The notes under the pieces: generated by a model
What the model saw: only the letters and a program-made list of their open reading frames with translations
What the model was told of the DNA's origin: nothing
Database searches by the model: none
Shown: piece after piece, positions 42,645 through 50,675 of the stretch
Layout: every line of letters starts with the position of its first letter
Numbering within the stretch: position 1 is the first letter of the stretch
NCBI GenBank assembly: GCA_003221295.1
Contig: QHRA01000176.1
Span: 1-50,675, forward strand
Direction: 5' to 3'
DNA length: 50,675 nt
From: Verrucomicrobiota bacterium
Lineage (GTDB): Bacteria > Verrucomicrobiota > Verrucomicrobiia > Chthoniobacterales > UBA10450
Translations under genes and position numbers: made by a program

Positions 42645-43868
42645 GTGATTTCGCAGGTAACAACCCCCGAAACATTCGAGTTCGACGCAGTGGATGACGT
42701 CGTCGCCGATATCGCCTCAGGGAAAATGGTGATTGTGACAGATGATGCCGATCGCGAGAACGAAGGCGACCTGGTGATGGCAGCGGAAAAGGCGACCGCG
42801 GCATCAGTGAATTTCATGGCAATGCATGGTCGCGGCTTGATTTGTGTTCCCATCTCGAACGAGCGCGCGGAACAGCTCGGTCTGAAGCGCATGGTCGCGG
42901 AAAATCGCGAAATGTATTCGACCGATTTCACCGTCTCGGTCGATGCTGCGGACGGCGTGACAACCGGGATCAGCGCGCATGATCGGGCGCGAACTATTCA
43001 GGTTATTGCCAATCCCGTTTCCGAGCCGAATGATCTCGTGCAACCCGGCCATGTCTTTCCTTTGCGAGCAAAAGATGGCGGCGTCTTGCGCCGCGCTGGG
43101 CACACCGAAGCAGCAGTTGATCTTGCCATCATGGCCGGGCTGCAGCCTGCTGGGGTGCTCTGCGAAATTCTGCATGACGATGGCACAATGGCGCGTTTGC
43201 CGGAGCTGATGCGGTTCCGCAAAAAACACGGCCTCCGCATTTGCACCATCCAAAGTTTGATCGCGCATCGCCGGGTCCGGGAAAAATTGGTCGAGCGCGA
43301 ACAAATCGTTAAAATGCCGACGGACTACGGCGACTTCGATTTGCACCTTTATCGGTCGAAACTGGATGGCTCACATCATCTCGCCCTGGTTAAAGGCATG
43401 ATTTCGCCGAATAAACCGACGCTGGTCCGCGTGCACAGCGAATGTCTCACCGGCGATGTTTTTGGTTCGCGACGCTGCGATTGTGGGAATCAGTTGCACG
43501 CGGCGTTGCGCCAGATCTCCGAGGAAGGCGATGGCGTCCTCGTTTACATGCGGCAGGAGGGGCGCGGGATCGGGTTAGCAGCCAAAATTCACGCCTACAA
43601 ATTACAGGAGGAAGGTCTTGATACGGTCGAAGCGAATGCCAGGCTTGGCTTTCCCATGGATCTGCGCGATTATGGATTGGGCGCACAAATCTTGTTCGAT
43701 CTCGGTGTGCGGCAATTTCGTTTTCTGACGAATAATCCGAAGAAGGTAATCGGCTTGGAAGGCTACGGAATTCAAATGATCGAACAGGTGCCGATTCGCA
43801 GTCCCGCCAATCCGCACAACGAAAAATATCTCGAAACCAAAAAACAGAAAATGGGCCACTTACTATGA
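42645..43868 (+). CDS. ribBA: Bifunctional DHBP synthase / GTP cyclohydrolase II
   Basis: A two-domain riboflavin enzyme. The RibB half makes 3,4-dihydroxybutanone-4-phosphate from ribulose-5-phosphate (VTDDADRENEGDLVMAAEKA, MHGRGLICVPISNERAEQL, RRAGHTEAAVDLAIMAGLQP). The RibA half opens GTP (RVHSECLTGDVFGSRRCDCG with the zinc cysteines, RQEGRGIGLAAKIHAYKLQE). Start choice is uncertain: TTG at 42633 or GTG at 42645, with no ATG and no clear ribosome site; I give the GTG, about 407 residues. The end overlaps ribH (ATGA), so ribBA, ribH and nusB form an operon. Confidence 0.95.
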   Translation: MISQVTTPETFEFDAVDDVVADIASGKMVIVTDDADRENEGDLVMAAEKATAASVNFMAMHGRGLICVPISNERAEQLGLKRMVAENREMYSTDFTVSVDAADGVTTGISAHDRARTIQVIANPVSEPNDLVQPGHVFPLRAKDGGVLRRAGHTEAAVDLAIMAGLQPAGVLCEILHDDGTMARLPELMRFRKKHGLRICTIQSLIAHRRVREKLVEREQIVKMPTDYGDFDLHLYRSKLDGSHHLALVKGMISPNKPTLVRVHSECLTGDVFGSRRCDCGNQLHAALRQISEEGDGVLVYMRQEGRGIGLAAKIHAYKLQEEGLDTVEANARLGFPMDLRDYGLGAQILFDLGVRQFRFLTNNPKKVIGLEGYGIQMIEQVPIRSPANPHNEKYLETKKQKMGHLL

Positions 43869-44365
43869 CGGAGCCCGCCGCTAATCCTGGCTTGTCGCAA
43901 TTTGTTCTGCCGCGCCCGCGCGTCGTCGCGGCCAAACGCACTTTTGCCATCGTGGCCAGTCAATTCAACCCATCCTACGTGCAGGGATTGGTCGATCACG
44001 CTGCCCGAGAACTACAAACGCCGATGGCGAAGGTGGCGCTCTATCGGGTGCCCGGCGCGTTTGAAATTCCGGTCGTGGTGCGCGAGCTCGCACAACAAAA
44101 AAAGGCGGATGTAATCCTCGCCCTCGGCGTGATTTTAAAGGGGAAGACCAATCATGCGGAAAATCTGTCCCGTTCCGTCACTGACGCGCTCCAGCGGATC
44201 GCGCTGGATTATGGCGTTCCGGTGATCAACTGCGTCCATACTTTTACCAAGGAAGTGGACGCGCGTGAACGTTGTCTTGAAGACAAAATTAATCGCGGCA
44301 CCGAGGCTGCCCGCGCGGCGATCGAAATCGCCAATGTGATGTCGGATCTGCGCACCCGACCGTAG
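43865..44365 (+). CDS. ribH: 6,7-dimethyl-8-ribityllumazine synthase
   Basis: A 166-residue enzyme that condenses the RibB and pyrimidine products to lumazine, the penultimate riboflavin step, forming hollow capsids in many species. FNPSYVQGLVDHAARELQ, VPGAFEIPVVVREL, GVILKGKTNHAENLSRSV and GVPVINCVHTFTKEVDARER are the family signatures. ATG at 43865 overlaps the ribBA stop. nusB begins three bases after its stop, a widespread ribH-nusB arrangement. Confidence 0.97.
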   Translation: MTEPAANPGLSQFVLPRPRVVAAKRTFAIVASQFNPSYVQGLVDHAARELQTPMAKVALYRVPGAFEIPVVVRELAQQKKADVILALGVILKGKTNHAENLSRSVTDALQRIALDYGVPVINCVHTFTKEVDARERCLEDKINRGTEAARAAIEIANVMSDLRTRP

Positions 44366-44367
44366 CG

Positions 44368-44808
44368 ATGGGCCGGCGGCGGGAGGCGCGCCAGGCCGCG
44401 CTGCAATATCATTTCTGGCGCGATATGCAGCACGGCCATAGCCCGGAAAAAATGGAGGATTTCTGGGAATTTCTCCCGACCAAACCGCGCGTCCGCGAAT
44501 TTGCTCAACCCCTTATTGATGGAATGAATGCGCATCTCGCGGAAATCGACGAACGCATTCGGCGATATGCCGAGAATTACGAGTTTCGTCGCATTGCCGC
44601 GGTTGATCGCAACGTTCTGCGTCTGGCCATTTATGAAATGTTGTTCCGCGATGACATTCCGCCTGTTGTCTCCATTAACGAAGCAATCGAGCTCGCAAAG
44701 AAATTCGGCGGAGCGGAATCGGGCCGTTTCGTTAACGGGATTCTCGACCGGGTCCGGAAAGAGCTGACGCGGCCGGCGCGCGAAGCGGTGGCGAAGAGCA
44801 GTGCCTAA
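44368..44808 (+). CDS. nusB: Transcription antitermination factor NusB
   Basis: A 146-residue helical RNA-binding protein that, with NusE/S10, acts on boxA RNA for rRNA antitermination. GRRREARQAALQYHF at the N terminus and ENYEFRRIAAVDRNVLRLAI, PPVVSINEAIELAKKFGGAE and GRFVNGILDRVRKEL are diagnostic. It follows ribH by two bases. A repeat and then ftsY come after it. Confidence 0.96.
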   Translation: MGRRREARQAALQYHFWRDMQHGHSPEKMEDFWEFLPTKPRVREFAQPLIDGMNAHLAEIDERIRRYAENYEFRRIAAVDRNVLRLAIYEMLFRDDIPPVVSINEAIELAKKFGGAESGRFVNGILDRVRKELTRPAREAVAKSSA

Positions 44809-44814
44809 CGATTC

Positions 44815-44919
44815 GTCATCCCGAGCAAAAACGCCAGTCCGGCTCGGACCGAGGGATCCCGAGGCGCAATCTTTAGGCTAACTTAAGCGGGATCTCTCCG
44901 CTTTCGCTCGGGATGACGA
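44815..44919. repeat. Family A palindromic repeat, copy 9
   Basis: Arms GTCATCCCGAGCAAAAACGC and CGCTTTCGCTCGGGATGACG flank a centre with GGATCCCGAGGCGCAATC. The left part (44815-44861) is the same subtype as the copy within lpxB. It occupies almost the whole nusB-ftsY gap. Confidence 0.85.
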
Positions 44920-44929
44920 GATTCGTGAA

Positions 44930-45716
44930 ATGAGATTTTTCAAAAACATCATCGACAAATTTGCCGGCAAACCGGTCGATTGGGACGAGCTGGAAGAGGC
45001 GCTGATTCGCTCCGACATCGGTGTGCCGATGACGCTGCGCATTCTAAAAACACTACGCGAGCGTGAAGCCTGGTCGTGGGTAACGGCAAATGACATCGCT
45101 GCCGGCGCATCCGAAAGTCATTTTGATTGTCGGCGTCAACGGAACCGGCAAAACAACCTCCACCGCGAAGCTGGGACATTTTTTCAAAACAAAGCGCCAC
45201 AGGGTCTTGTTGGCCGCAGCCGATACTTTTCGGGCGGCAGCAATCGAACAATTAGGGATTTGGGCAGAACGAATCGGCGTTGATATGATTCGCGGACAAT
45301 ACAACGCCGATCCGGCCGCGCTTTGTTACGAGGCGTATCAGGCGGCCGATAAACGCGACATCGAATTTTTGCTGTGTGACACCGCAGGGCGACTGCACAC
45401 CAAATCGAATCTGATGGCCGAGCTAAGCAAAGTAAAACGCAGCTTGGCCAAGAATGATCCAAATGCGCCTCATGAAATCTTGCTGGTGGTCGATGCGACT
45501 ACGGGCAGCAACGCACTCGCACAAACGAAACAATTTCACGAAGCGATCGGATTGACCGGATTAATTGTGACCAAACTCGACGGCAGCGGAAAAGGCGGAG
45601 TCGTCGTGGCAATTCAAGACCAACTTGGAATTCCGACGCGGTTTGTCGGAACGGGAGAGAAACTGGAGGATTTTGCCGAATTCGACGGGCGCGACTTTGT
45701 CGCCAACATGATTTGA
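44930..45716 (+). pseudogene. ftsY: Signal recognition particle receptor FtsY, split by an internal gap and frameshift
   Basis: FtsY is the membrane receptor for SRP and is normally essential. The first frame (44930 to about 45100) holds the N domain: MRFFKNIIDKFAGKPVDWDE, LIRSDIGVPMTLRILKTLRE. The G domain continues in another frame, from an ATG at 45090 (MTSLPAHPKVILIVGVNG) with GVNGTGKTTSTAKL (G1), AADTFRAAAIEQL, DTAGRLHTKSNLMAEL (G3), TKLDGSGKGGV and IPTRFVGTGEKLEDFAEFDG. About 20 residues between NDIA and PAHPKV found in relatives are absent. A deletion with frame change, an assembly error, or translation as two pieces would each explain it. Given its essential role, error or a second copy elsewhere is likely. 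Confidence 0.85.
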
Positions 45717-45843
45717 GCTCAGCCGGTCGCGGCAAACAAGCTAATCACCGAATCATCCCCGATTTCCGCATCGGCGGCATCAGAAAAGCTGGCATAATTC
45801 GTCAAATTCAACGGCGGCGAATCGAGATTGTTTTAAACTGCAT

Positions 45844-47373
45844 TTGAAACCTGTGGGACAAATTACGCAACAAAGCCCGCCCTTGGAAGAAAGTGTCGGT
45901 CCCGTTGTCCAAGGCGGACCGCGAGGATTTGTAGCGAAGTTCACGGTCCTGAAAGGCGCACAACGCGAGCTTTGGCTGACGTTCCTGATCAAGTTGTTCA
46001 TCATCTCGGCCTACGCGATAACTAACAAGACGCTGATTCTGTGGCTTTCGTACGATCTCGGATTCAGCGATCAAGCCGCGGGCGCGTTGGTTGGCTGGGT
46101 TTGGGCGCCGGCGATGACGATTTGCACCCTGCTGGCCGGCTCGCTCACCGACGCGCTCGGTCTACGCAGAACTTTTTTCTTGGGCGTCACGATCTGCCTG
46201 ATCGCGCGCGCGGTGATGGTGTTTGGAACGATTCCTTGGTTGGTGCTGGCCGGTGGCTTATTCCCGCTAGTTATTGGTGAAGCATTGGGTACGCCAGTCT
46301 TGATTGCCGCGACGCGCCGATACTCGACCACGCGCCAGCGCTCGATTTCCTTTTCTATCATCTACATGGTGATGAACGTCGGCTACTGGATCGCCGGCCG
46401 TATTTTTGATTACGTCCGTCAGTCGTTAGGCGAGCACGGCCATCTCGATCTTTTTGGATTGCAGATTACCAGTTATCGTACGTTGTTTATGGTCAGCCTC
46501 GGCTTCGAGCTTCTGCTTTTTCCGACAATTTATTTTCTTCGCCGGGGAGCGGAAGCGACCGAACAAGGGGTCATCTTCACGGGCGAGCCGGTGCGGCACG
46601 CAACCGGAGTATTGTGGCGGCGTGTTTACTTAACGATCCGTGACAGCGCGCGCGATACGATTGCCCTGTTCAAACGGCTGCTTGGGCAATCCGGTTTTTA
46701 TCGGCTCCTCGGCTTTCTTCTACTGATCGGATTTCTCAAACTCATTTTTCTGCAAATGGACTACGTCTTTCCAAAGTTCGGAATTCGCGAGCTGGGAAAT
46801 GGCGCGCCGATCGGTCGGCTCTCCAACATCAATTATATTCTCATTATCGTTCTCGTGCCGATCATCGGCGCGCTAACACAGAAATTTTCCGCGTATCGCA
46901 TGGTGGTGATCGGCGGCGCGATCTGCGCCGCGTCCGTTTTCGTGATGGCTCTGCCCACGCCGTGGTTTCAAGCGCCAGCGGATGGTTTATTTGGAAAGTG
47001 GATCGGTCACGCTTATCTCAGACTGCAAGGCGGCGTTCATCCCTACTACGTCATGATTGCGATTTACATTTCGATTTTTTCAATTGGCGAAGCGTTCTAT
47101 TCGCCGCGCGTTTACGAATATGCGGCCGCTATCGCGCCGAAAGGTCAGGAAGCTTCCTACGGCGCGCTTTCATACATTCCTTTTTTGCTTGGGAAACTTT
47201 TGGTCGGAAGCGCGGGGTGGTTACTCGCCGCCTTTTGTCCGGAACACGGACCACATCATTCCGGGACGATGTGGCTGATTTTTGCCTGCGCGGCGTCGGT
47301 CGCGCCGATCGGATTGTTACTCTTTCGTTCTTACATTCGCGTGCCCGAAGCGGGACGTGAACAGACGAGCTGA
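45844..47373 (+). CDS. POT/MFS-type transporter
   Basis: A 509-residue membrane protein with about 12 to 14 helices and an extended cytoplasmic N terminus. The sequence GAQRELWLTFLIKLFIISAY, the loop SLTDALGLRRTFFLGV between helices 2 and 3, and the long central loop fit the major facilitator superfamily, with overall resemblance to peptide/POT-type carriers. The ExxERF motif of true POT peptide transporters is not seen, so substrate is unknown. The frame starts near TTG 45844 (KPVGQITQQ) without a clear ribosome site; the ATG codons further in could be the start. An msrB gene follows by 28 bases. Confidence 0.82.
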   Translation: MKPVGQITQQSPPLEESVGPVVQGGPRGFVAKFTVLKGAQRELWLTFLIKLFIISAYAITNKTLILWLSYDLGFSDQAAGALVGWVWAPAMTICTLLAGSLTDALGLRRTFFLGVTICLIARAVMVFGTIPWLVLAGGLFPLVIGEALGTPVLIAATRRYSTTRQRSISFSIIYMVMNVGYWIAGRIFDYVRQSLGEHGHLDLFGLQITSYRTLFMVSLGFELLLFPTIYFLRRGAEATEQGVIFTGEPVRHATGVLWRRVYLTIRDSARDTIALFKRLLGQSGFYRLLGFLLLIGFLKLIFLQMDYVFPKFGIRELGNGAPIGRLSNINYILIIVLVPIIGALTQKFSAYRMVVIGGAICAASVFVMALPTPWFQAPADGLFGKWIGHAYLRLQGGVHPYYVMIAIYISIFSIGEAFYSPRVYEYAAAIAPKGQEASYGALSYIPFLLGKLLVGSAGWLLAAFCPEHGPHHSGTMWLIFACAASVAPIGLLLFRSYIRVPEAGREQTS

Positions 47374-47400
47374 TCGAGCTGTCTAACCACTCGATCGTCT

Positions 47401-48030
47401 ATGATCAATTTACCCAAGCGTCCGGAGCCGCGCTCTCGCTTTCTGCTGGTCATTTGTGTCATGGTTTTGATGGGACTGATTGGCGCGCAGACTTTCCTGA
47501 GCCGCGCTGGCGCACAAAAACAGGAGGAGAAAAAAGTGGAAACGACAACATCAAACGCATCGCCGGCGGCGACATCCGCCGCAGCTACAACGAAACCTTC
47601 CGCTGAAGAACTAAAGAAAAAGCTGACACCACAGCAGTATCGCGTCACGCAGGAATGCGGGACTGAGCCTCCTTTCAACAACGCCTACTGGAACAATCAC
47701 GCGGCGGGTATTTACGTTGATGTCGTTACTGGTGAAGCGCTCTTCACTTCGCTCGATAAATTCGATAGCGGCAGCGGCTGGCCCAGTTTCACTAAACCGA
47801 TCACGAAGGAAAAGGTCGTCGAAAAATCAGACCGCACCCTGGGGATGGATCGCACTGAAGTTCGCGGCGCGAAAAGCGATGCTCATCTCGGCCACGTTTT
47901 TGATGATGGTCCCGGCCCCGAAAAATTACGCTACTGCATCAACTCCGCCGCACTCCGTTTTATTCCAGTCGAAAAACTAAAAGAAGAAGGCTACGGCCAA
48001 TTTCTGCCGTTGTTCGAGGGGAAGAAATAA
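47401..48030 (+). CDS. msrB: Exported peptide-methionine (R)-S-oxide reductase
   Basis: A 209-residue enzyme that reduces methionine R-sulfoxide in proteins. Residues 12-38 form a signal or anchor ([20 protein letters not shown]), followed by an alanine/threonine-rich linker, so the catalytic domain is periplasmic. That domain (from about 70) has [43 protein letters not shown] and the catalytic cysteine in [11 protein letters not shown]. The zinc-binding CxxC pairs of many MsrB proteins are not seen, as in the non-zinc subgroup. It may form part of envelope oxidative defence. Confidence 0.94.
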   Translation: MINLPKRPEPRSRFLLVICVMVLMGLIGAQTFLSRAGAQKQEEKKVETTTSNASPAATSAAATTKPSAEELKKKLTPQQYRVTQECGTEPPFNNAYWNNHAAGIYVDVVTGEALFTSLDKFDSGSGWPSFTKPITKEKVVEKSDRTLGMDRTEVRGAKSDAHLGHVFDDGPGPEKLRYCINSAALRFIPVEKLKEEGYGQFLPLFEGKK

Positions 48031-48078
48031 CGCTGCTGCTCGTAGCCCGCCCGTTATAGAAGCGCGGTCTTAGTCTTA

Positions 48079-48756
48079 TTAAGGCCGATGCAGACGTTGC
48101 GAGCAGGGACAGCGTCGGATCGCGGCGTCAAGACTGAAGAGCAGCGCAACAGCGATAACCGCTAAAAATAGTGTGCAGCCTGAATCAGGCACATCCCCAA
48201 TTTGAAATTGATCATGCCAAGGCTGTGAGGCGTTTGGAAACAAGCCGAGTTCGCCACCAATAACGTCGAAAGCCGAACCATTCGGCAGGGTGATGTCTAG
48301 GTGAGCGCCGTAAATATCCGGCGGGAAAGGCCCATCAGCTAAAAGCGGGAAAAAACCACCAAGAGCAAGGCGGAAAGCTTCTCCACCCGAGTCAGCGGTG
48401 ACCGAGCCTCCGAAAGACGTAACTGAACTAATTGGGTTACCGGCCTGATCAAACAGGTAACCGCTGCCGGTTGGATTGTTGATCGTGCCCGCGCCAAACA
48501 CGTCCAGCATTGGAAGCAGAAGAAATGTTGAGTTTGTGCTCTTGAAAAGCCGGACGAAGCTATTGCCGCTAAAGACTAAATCCAAGGAGAGCGTTTGCCC
48601 GCTAAGCGGGAGATCATTCAGGTCGCTAAAGCTCACGATCTTTTCGCCTGTGACCCGGCCGGGCGGCCCAAGATCGATCGTGATGGTAGTAGCGTGCGCT
48701 GGGACCCAGCAGATCGAACACCCGAGCGTAGCCAAAAGCAGAAGTCTTTTTTTCAA
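48079..48756 (-). CDS. VPDSG-CTERM exosortase-type sorting signal protein
   Basis: A 225-residue exported protein. The N terminus is a signal peptide (MKKRLLLLATLGCSICWVPA, cleaved near AHA). The body is beta-rich with no known domain (DLVFSGNSFVRLFKSTNSTF, SVTADSGGEAFRLALG). The C terminus reads VPDSGCTLFLAVIAVALLFS followed by LDAAIRRC, a motif, hydrophobic helix and basic end typical of the VPDSG-CTERM signal of Verrucomicrobia, recognised by an exosortase. Here Cys replaces the usual Ser or Thr after VPDSG, and the tail after RR is longer than normal. The exosortase itself is not in the window. Confidence 0.85.
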   Translation of the reverse strand: MKKRLLLLATLGCSICWVPAHATTITIDLGPPGRVTGEKIVSFSDLNDLPLSGQTLSLDLVFSGNSFVRLFKSTNSTFLLLPMLDVFGAGTINNPTGSGYLFDQAGNPISSVTSFGGSVTADSGGEAFRLALGGFFPLLADGPFPPDIYGAHLDITLPNGSAFDVIGGELGLFPNASQPWHDQFQIGDVPDSGCTLFLAVIAVALLFSLDAAIRRCPCSQRLHRP

Positions 48757-49500
48757 TCAGTGCCTCGGTAAACGACGACCAAACCAATCGAACAGTGAAG
48801 GCAGCAGTTGAGGTGCCAAACCGCGCTTCGTCACACCGAATCTCGAGTGCGCGCGCGAGAGCAATGGGCGCCATCAGATGATTGGCGAATAAAGACGAAT
48901 TTCTTTAAATTTGTTCTGACTTACGTTCTGAATATCGGTTCCTAGGACACGCCGGTCGCAGGTAAGTCTCCTTCGATAAATGTAATGAGGCGGGGGCGGG
49001 AATCGAACCCGAGAAGTCCGAGGCTAGGCAATTACACTCGTCAGCTCTTTTCGCGTCTGGCCGTAACAGGGGCGCGGTTAAAAAATGCACCACAACATGT
49101 CTCATTTTTAGGCCAATTGGATCGTAAATAGCCCATGCAACGCGGAGGCCTTTTTCTGCAGGGCCGATACAACGTTTCCACAATGATTTGTATTTTGCTT
49201 ACCTCGAGCGGCTTGCGTTGCAGGATGAAAAATCGGATTGTGAAATTCCGGATTTATGAAAGTTGGCGCGCAAAGTGTTGATGTGAGGCCAGAACGTGAT
49301 AACCAGCAATTAACCAAACAGAATCCCATGTCTATCCTGATCTTCTATATTTTCTCCCGCCTTTCCGATCTCTTGGCGGGGTGGCAAAAGTTTCTCGCTC
49401 ACGCGTAATCAACTAGCGGTTACCGCTCGCGTAGCTGGGCGTGGCACGCGCACACGTGTAGCCGAGCCCCTCAATTGCGCGCGGAATAGGGGAACAACGG
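48757..49500. other. Long non-coding interval
   Basis: This 744-base interval lies between the VPDSG gene start and the TPR-gene tail. It has a tmRNA/tRNA-like 3' end at 48987-49033 and a short AT-rich stretch around 48890-48950 and 49185-49350. Frames on either strand look like chance openings. A palindrome-like CACACGTGTAGC at about 49452 and GCGTAGCTGGGCGTGGCACG near 49430 are the only other features noted. Confidence 0.55.
48987..49033 (-). ncRNA. tmRNA/tRNA-like 3' end fragment (possible attachment-site remnant)
   Basis: The minus strand reads CCTCGGACTTCTCGGGTTCG then ATTCCCGCCCCCGCCTCAT. It contains a T-arm with the universal GGTTCGATTCC loop and a 7-base acceptor strand CCCCGCC. CTCGGAC before the arm and CCGCCTC at the end resemble tmRNA 3' ends. 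No matching 5' acceptor strand (GGCGGGG) lies within 400 bases upstream on that strand, and no tag reading frame is visible. It is thus a fragment. The 3' ends of tRNA and tmRNA genes are common integration sites, so an old attachment site is a good guess. Confidence 0.5.
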
Positions 49501-49779
49501 TTATGATTTCGGGGCGAGGGAGGCGACGATTTTCTCGAAGCGGGGATCGCCGCGGAGCGGGTCCCACTGGGGCAGGAGTTTCAATTGTCCGTAGGTAAGC
49601 AATCCAGAACCGGAAAGGCCCCTCGCCTTTTCCATGTGTTCGCAGGCAAGCTCCTTCTCGCCCATCGAAGCGCCGGAATACTCGATCATGTGGGGCCCGT
49701 TGACCGAATGTGTCGCCACGGGCAGACGCTCCATCGCACGTTTCCCCTTCCCGATCTGGGACAACTCCATGCCGCACAC
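49501..49779 (-). pseudogene. C-terminal tail of a TPR-type regulatory protein
   Basis: A 92-residue frame ending LTYGQLKLLPQWDPLRGDPR followed by FEKIVASLAPKS. This ending (PLWDPLRGDPRFEKIVASLAPK in relatives) closes many large TPR-containing kinase, cyclase or winged-helix proteins of soil bacteria. The preceding SVNGPHMIEY and MGEKELACEHMEKA look like one damaged TPR unit. The large N-terminal part is absent, so this is the 3' scrap of a lost gene. It lies 21 bases after the hpnJ-like stop. Confidence 0.75.
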
Positions 49780-49800
49780 CGTGCGCCATAGAAGGTCCGC

Positions 49801-50675
49801 TCAGCTTGCCGTGCCCATGCGAGTTGCGTTAACGAATTCCTCGGTCCGATGATCAATCTGCCGGCCGTTGCGTCCTCGATTTTCGTGAATGTAAAGCCTC
49901 CTGTGCTGCGCAGTGGCAACCGAAGGCGGCGGCAGACTGATTTCGTATTTTACCCGCCGACGGTGATCGGCGAGTTGGAGCTCAGGACGATACACGTTGT
50001 TGAACTTCCACAGCATCCGGATGAAATTGGTTTGTCCGCAAAGCAATTTCCGGATGGCAACTCCCGCGCACTGGCGCAGCGCCGCCCAGCCAAGATTTTT
50101 ACGGGCGAGCACGCGCTGGCATTCCACAAGTTCCTTGTAAAATTCCGGTAGCGGCAACTTGGTCGGCAACACCGCGTGCTGGATATCGAACAGCCGGTAG
50201 TCGCGGGTCGTAAGACGACGCGATTCGGTATGCCAGGTTTCCGTGCCGGGATACGGCGTATTAATGCTGATATTAACGACCTCGGGAACTTCCAGGCACC
50301 AGTCGCGCACGACCTTGAAGCGTTCGCGGTCCCACGAGGGATCGGCAATGATGTTGACTGCAACATTTACATCGAGCGAGCGGGCATACTTGAGTGCTTC
50401 AAAATTTTTGGAGAGTGTGATGCGCTTTCGGTAACGCTTCAGTCCCTCCTCGTCGATTGCTTCAAGACCTAGGAACATGGTATTCAGGCCGAGTCGCTTC
50501 CAAAGTTCGAAGACCTTCTTATTGCGCAAGAGCACATCGCCGCGCGTCTCAAGATAGTAACGTTTCCTGATTCCGCGGCGGGCAATCGCTTCGCCAAGCT
50601 GCATACCGTGCTCGGCTTGAATGAAGGCTACGTCGTCCACGATAAAAATTCCCGGCTCGCGCACTTGTGCCAGTT
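49801..50675 (-). CDS. hpnJ: HpnJ-like B12-binding radical SAM protein (partial, 5' end outside window)
   Basis: The frame runs off the right edge (LAQVREPGIFIVDD at the edge), so the N-terminal cobalamin-binding part and the radical SAM CxxxCxxC motif are not visible. What is seen, FIVDDVAFIQAEHGMQLGEA, RYYLETRGDVLLRNKKVFEL, LEAIDEEGLKRYRKRITLSK, SINTPYPGTETWHTESRRLT and DYRLFDIQHAVLPTKLPL, fits the hopanoid-associated radical SAM protein HpnJ, required for bacteriohopanetetrol-cyclitol synthesis. Its C terminus has a non-conserved tail after KYEISLPP. The window's squalene synthase would supply the precursor. Other hpn genes would be expected to the right. Confidence 0.8.
   Translation of the reverse strand, partial: LAQVREPGIFIVDDVAFIQAEHGMQLGEAIARRGIRKRYYLETRGDVLLRNKKVFELWKRLGLNTMFLGLEAIDEEGLKRYRKRITLSKNFEALKYARSLDVNVAVNIIADPSWDRERFKVVRDWCLEVPEVVNISINTPYPGTETWHTESRRLTTRDYRLFDIQHAVLPTKLPLPEFYKELVECQRVLARKNLGWAALRQCAGVAIRKLLCGQTNFIRMLWKFNNVYRPELQLADHRRRVKYEISLPPPSVATAQHRRLYIHENRGRNGRQIDHRTEEFVNATRMGTAS

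Noticed and set aside
45050-45110. Programmed frameshift or ribosome bypass in ftsY
   Set aside because: No slippery heptamer was seen, and conserved residues are missing as well as out of frame, which programmed shifting would not explain.
48907-49345. Complete tmRNA or tRNA gene
   Set aside because: The T-arm and 3' acceptor strand are present, but no 5' acceptor strand, D-arm or tag frame could be found upstream.
49409-49789. 126-codon minus-strand frame overlapping the TPR tail
   Set aside because: The alternative frame (49501-49779) carries a recognisable conserved C-terminal motif, so this one is a shadow.

Overview
The window reads as a gene-dense chromosomal segment from a Verrucomicrobium, most like the soil Chthoniobacterales/Udaeobacter group. 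The support is a VPDSG-type C-terminal sorting signal (48079-48756), zwf paired with an opcA-like gene, a full lipid A/undecaprenyl gene set (Gram-negative envelope), a hopanoid-type radical SAM gene, and many dispersed palindromes of the GAGCGAAGTCGAGG type. The assignment is inference from gene content; no 16S rRNA is present.

Layout. 1-2355: end of an ATP synthase operon (start of atpE, atpB) and a GT4 glycosyltransferase. 2389-4179: obgE and a small orphan protein. 4247-9725: a minus-strand run with a cytochrome P450, a glycogen-synthase-like GT4, a universal stress protein, an NRAMP transporter and a damaged lauroyl acyltransferase gene. 9813-14541: a plus-strand metabolic block with a low-molecular-weight phosphatase fused to serine hydroxymethyltransferase, then zwf and opcA. 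14683-19616: GT4, a cNMP/DUF4388 regulator with a lipoprotein, thioesterase, queA, family 4 uracil-DNA glycosylase. 19913-25885: squalene/phytoene synthase, hemW, uppS-purA, DUF3309, uppP. 26009-29260: sugar-nucleotide epimerase, GT2 and methyltransferase, with remnants of further sugar genes. 29261-33361: mutL, an A-type Fe-S carrier, a large anchored protein of unknown function. 33435-39900: a tightly overlapping minus-strand envelope operon (GDP-fucose synthase, Gfo/Idh oxidoreductase, lpxB, cyclase family, ArnT-like transferase, HIT protein, membrane protein). 39956-41647: two decayed deoxynucleoside-catabolism genes. 41880-45716: PD-(D/E)XK-like protein, ribBA-ribH-nusB, split ftsY. 45844-50675: POT/MFS transporter, exported MsrB, VPDSG protein, a tmRNA-like 3' fragment, a TPR-gene tail and a partial hpnJ-like gene.

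The most unusual feature is structural. At least five families of short palindromic repeats fill the intergenic spaces and have also entered housekeeping genes in frame (obgE, lpxB, queA, squalene synthase). One copy supplies the apparent zwf start codon. This resembles the protein-invading palindromic elements of Rickettsia but involves different sequences.

A second theme is decay. lpxL-like and ftsY each carry an apparent small internal deletion plus a frameshift, an aldehyde dehydrogenase and deoA are broken, and fragments of a GDP-mannose epimerase, a GT2, a TPR protein and a tmRNA-like gene remain. I see no CRISPR array, rRNA, intact tRNA or transposase.
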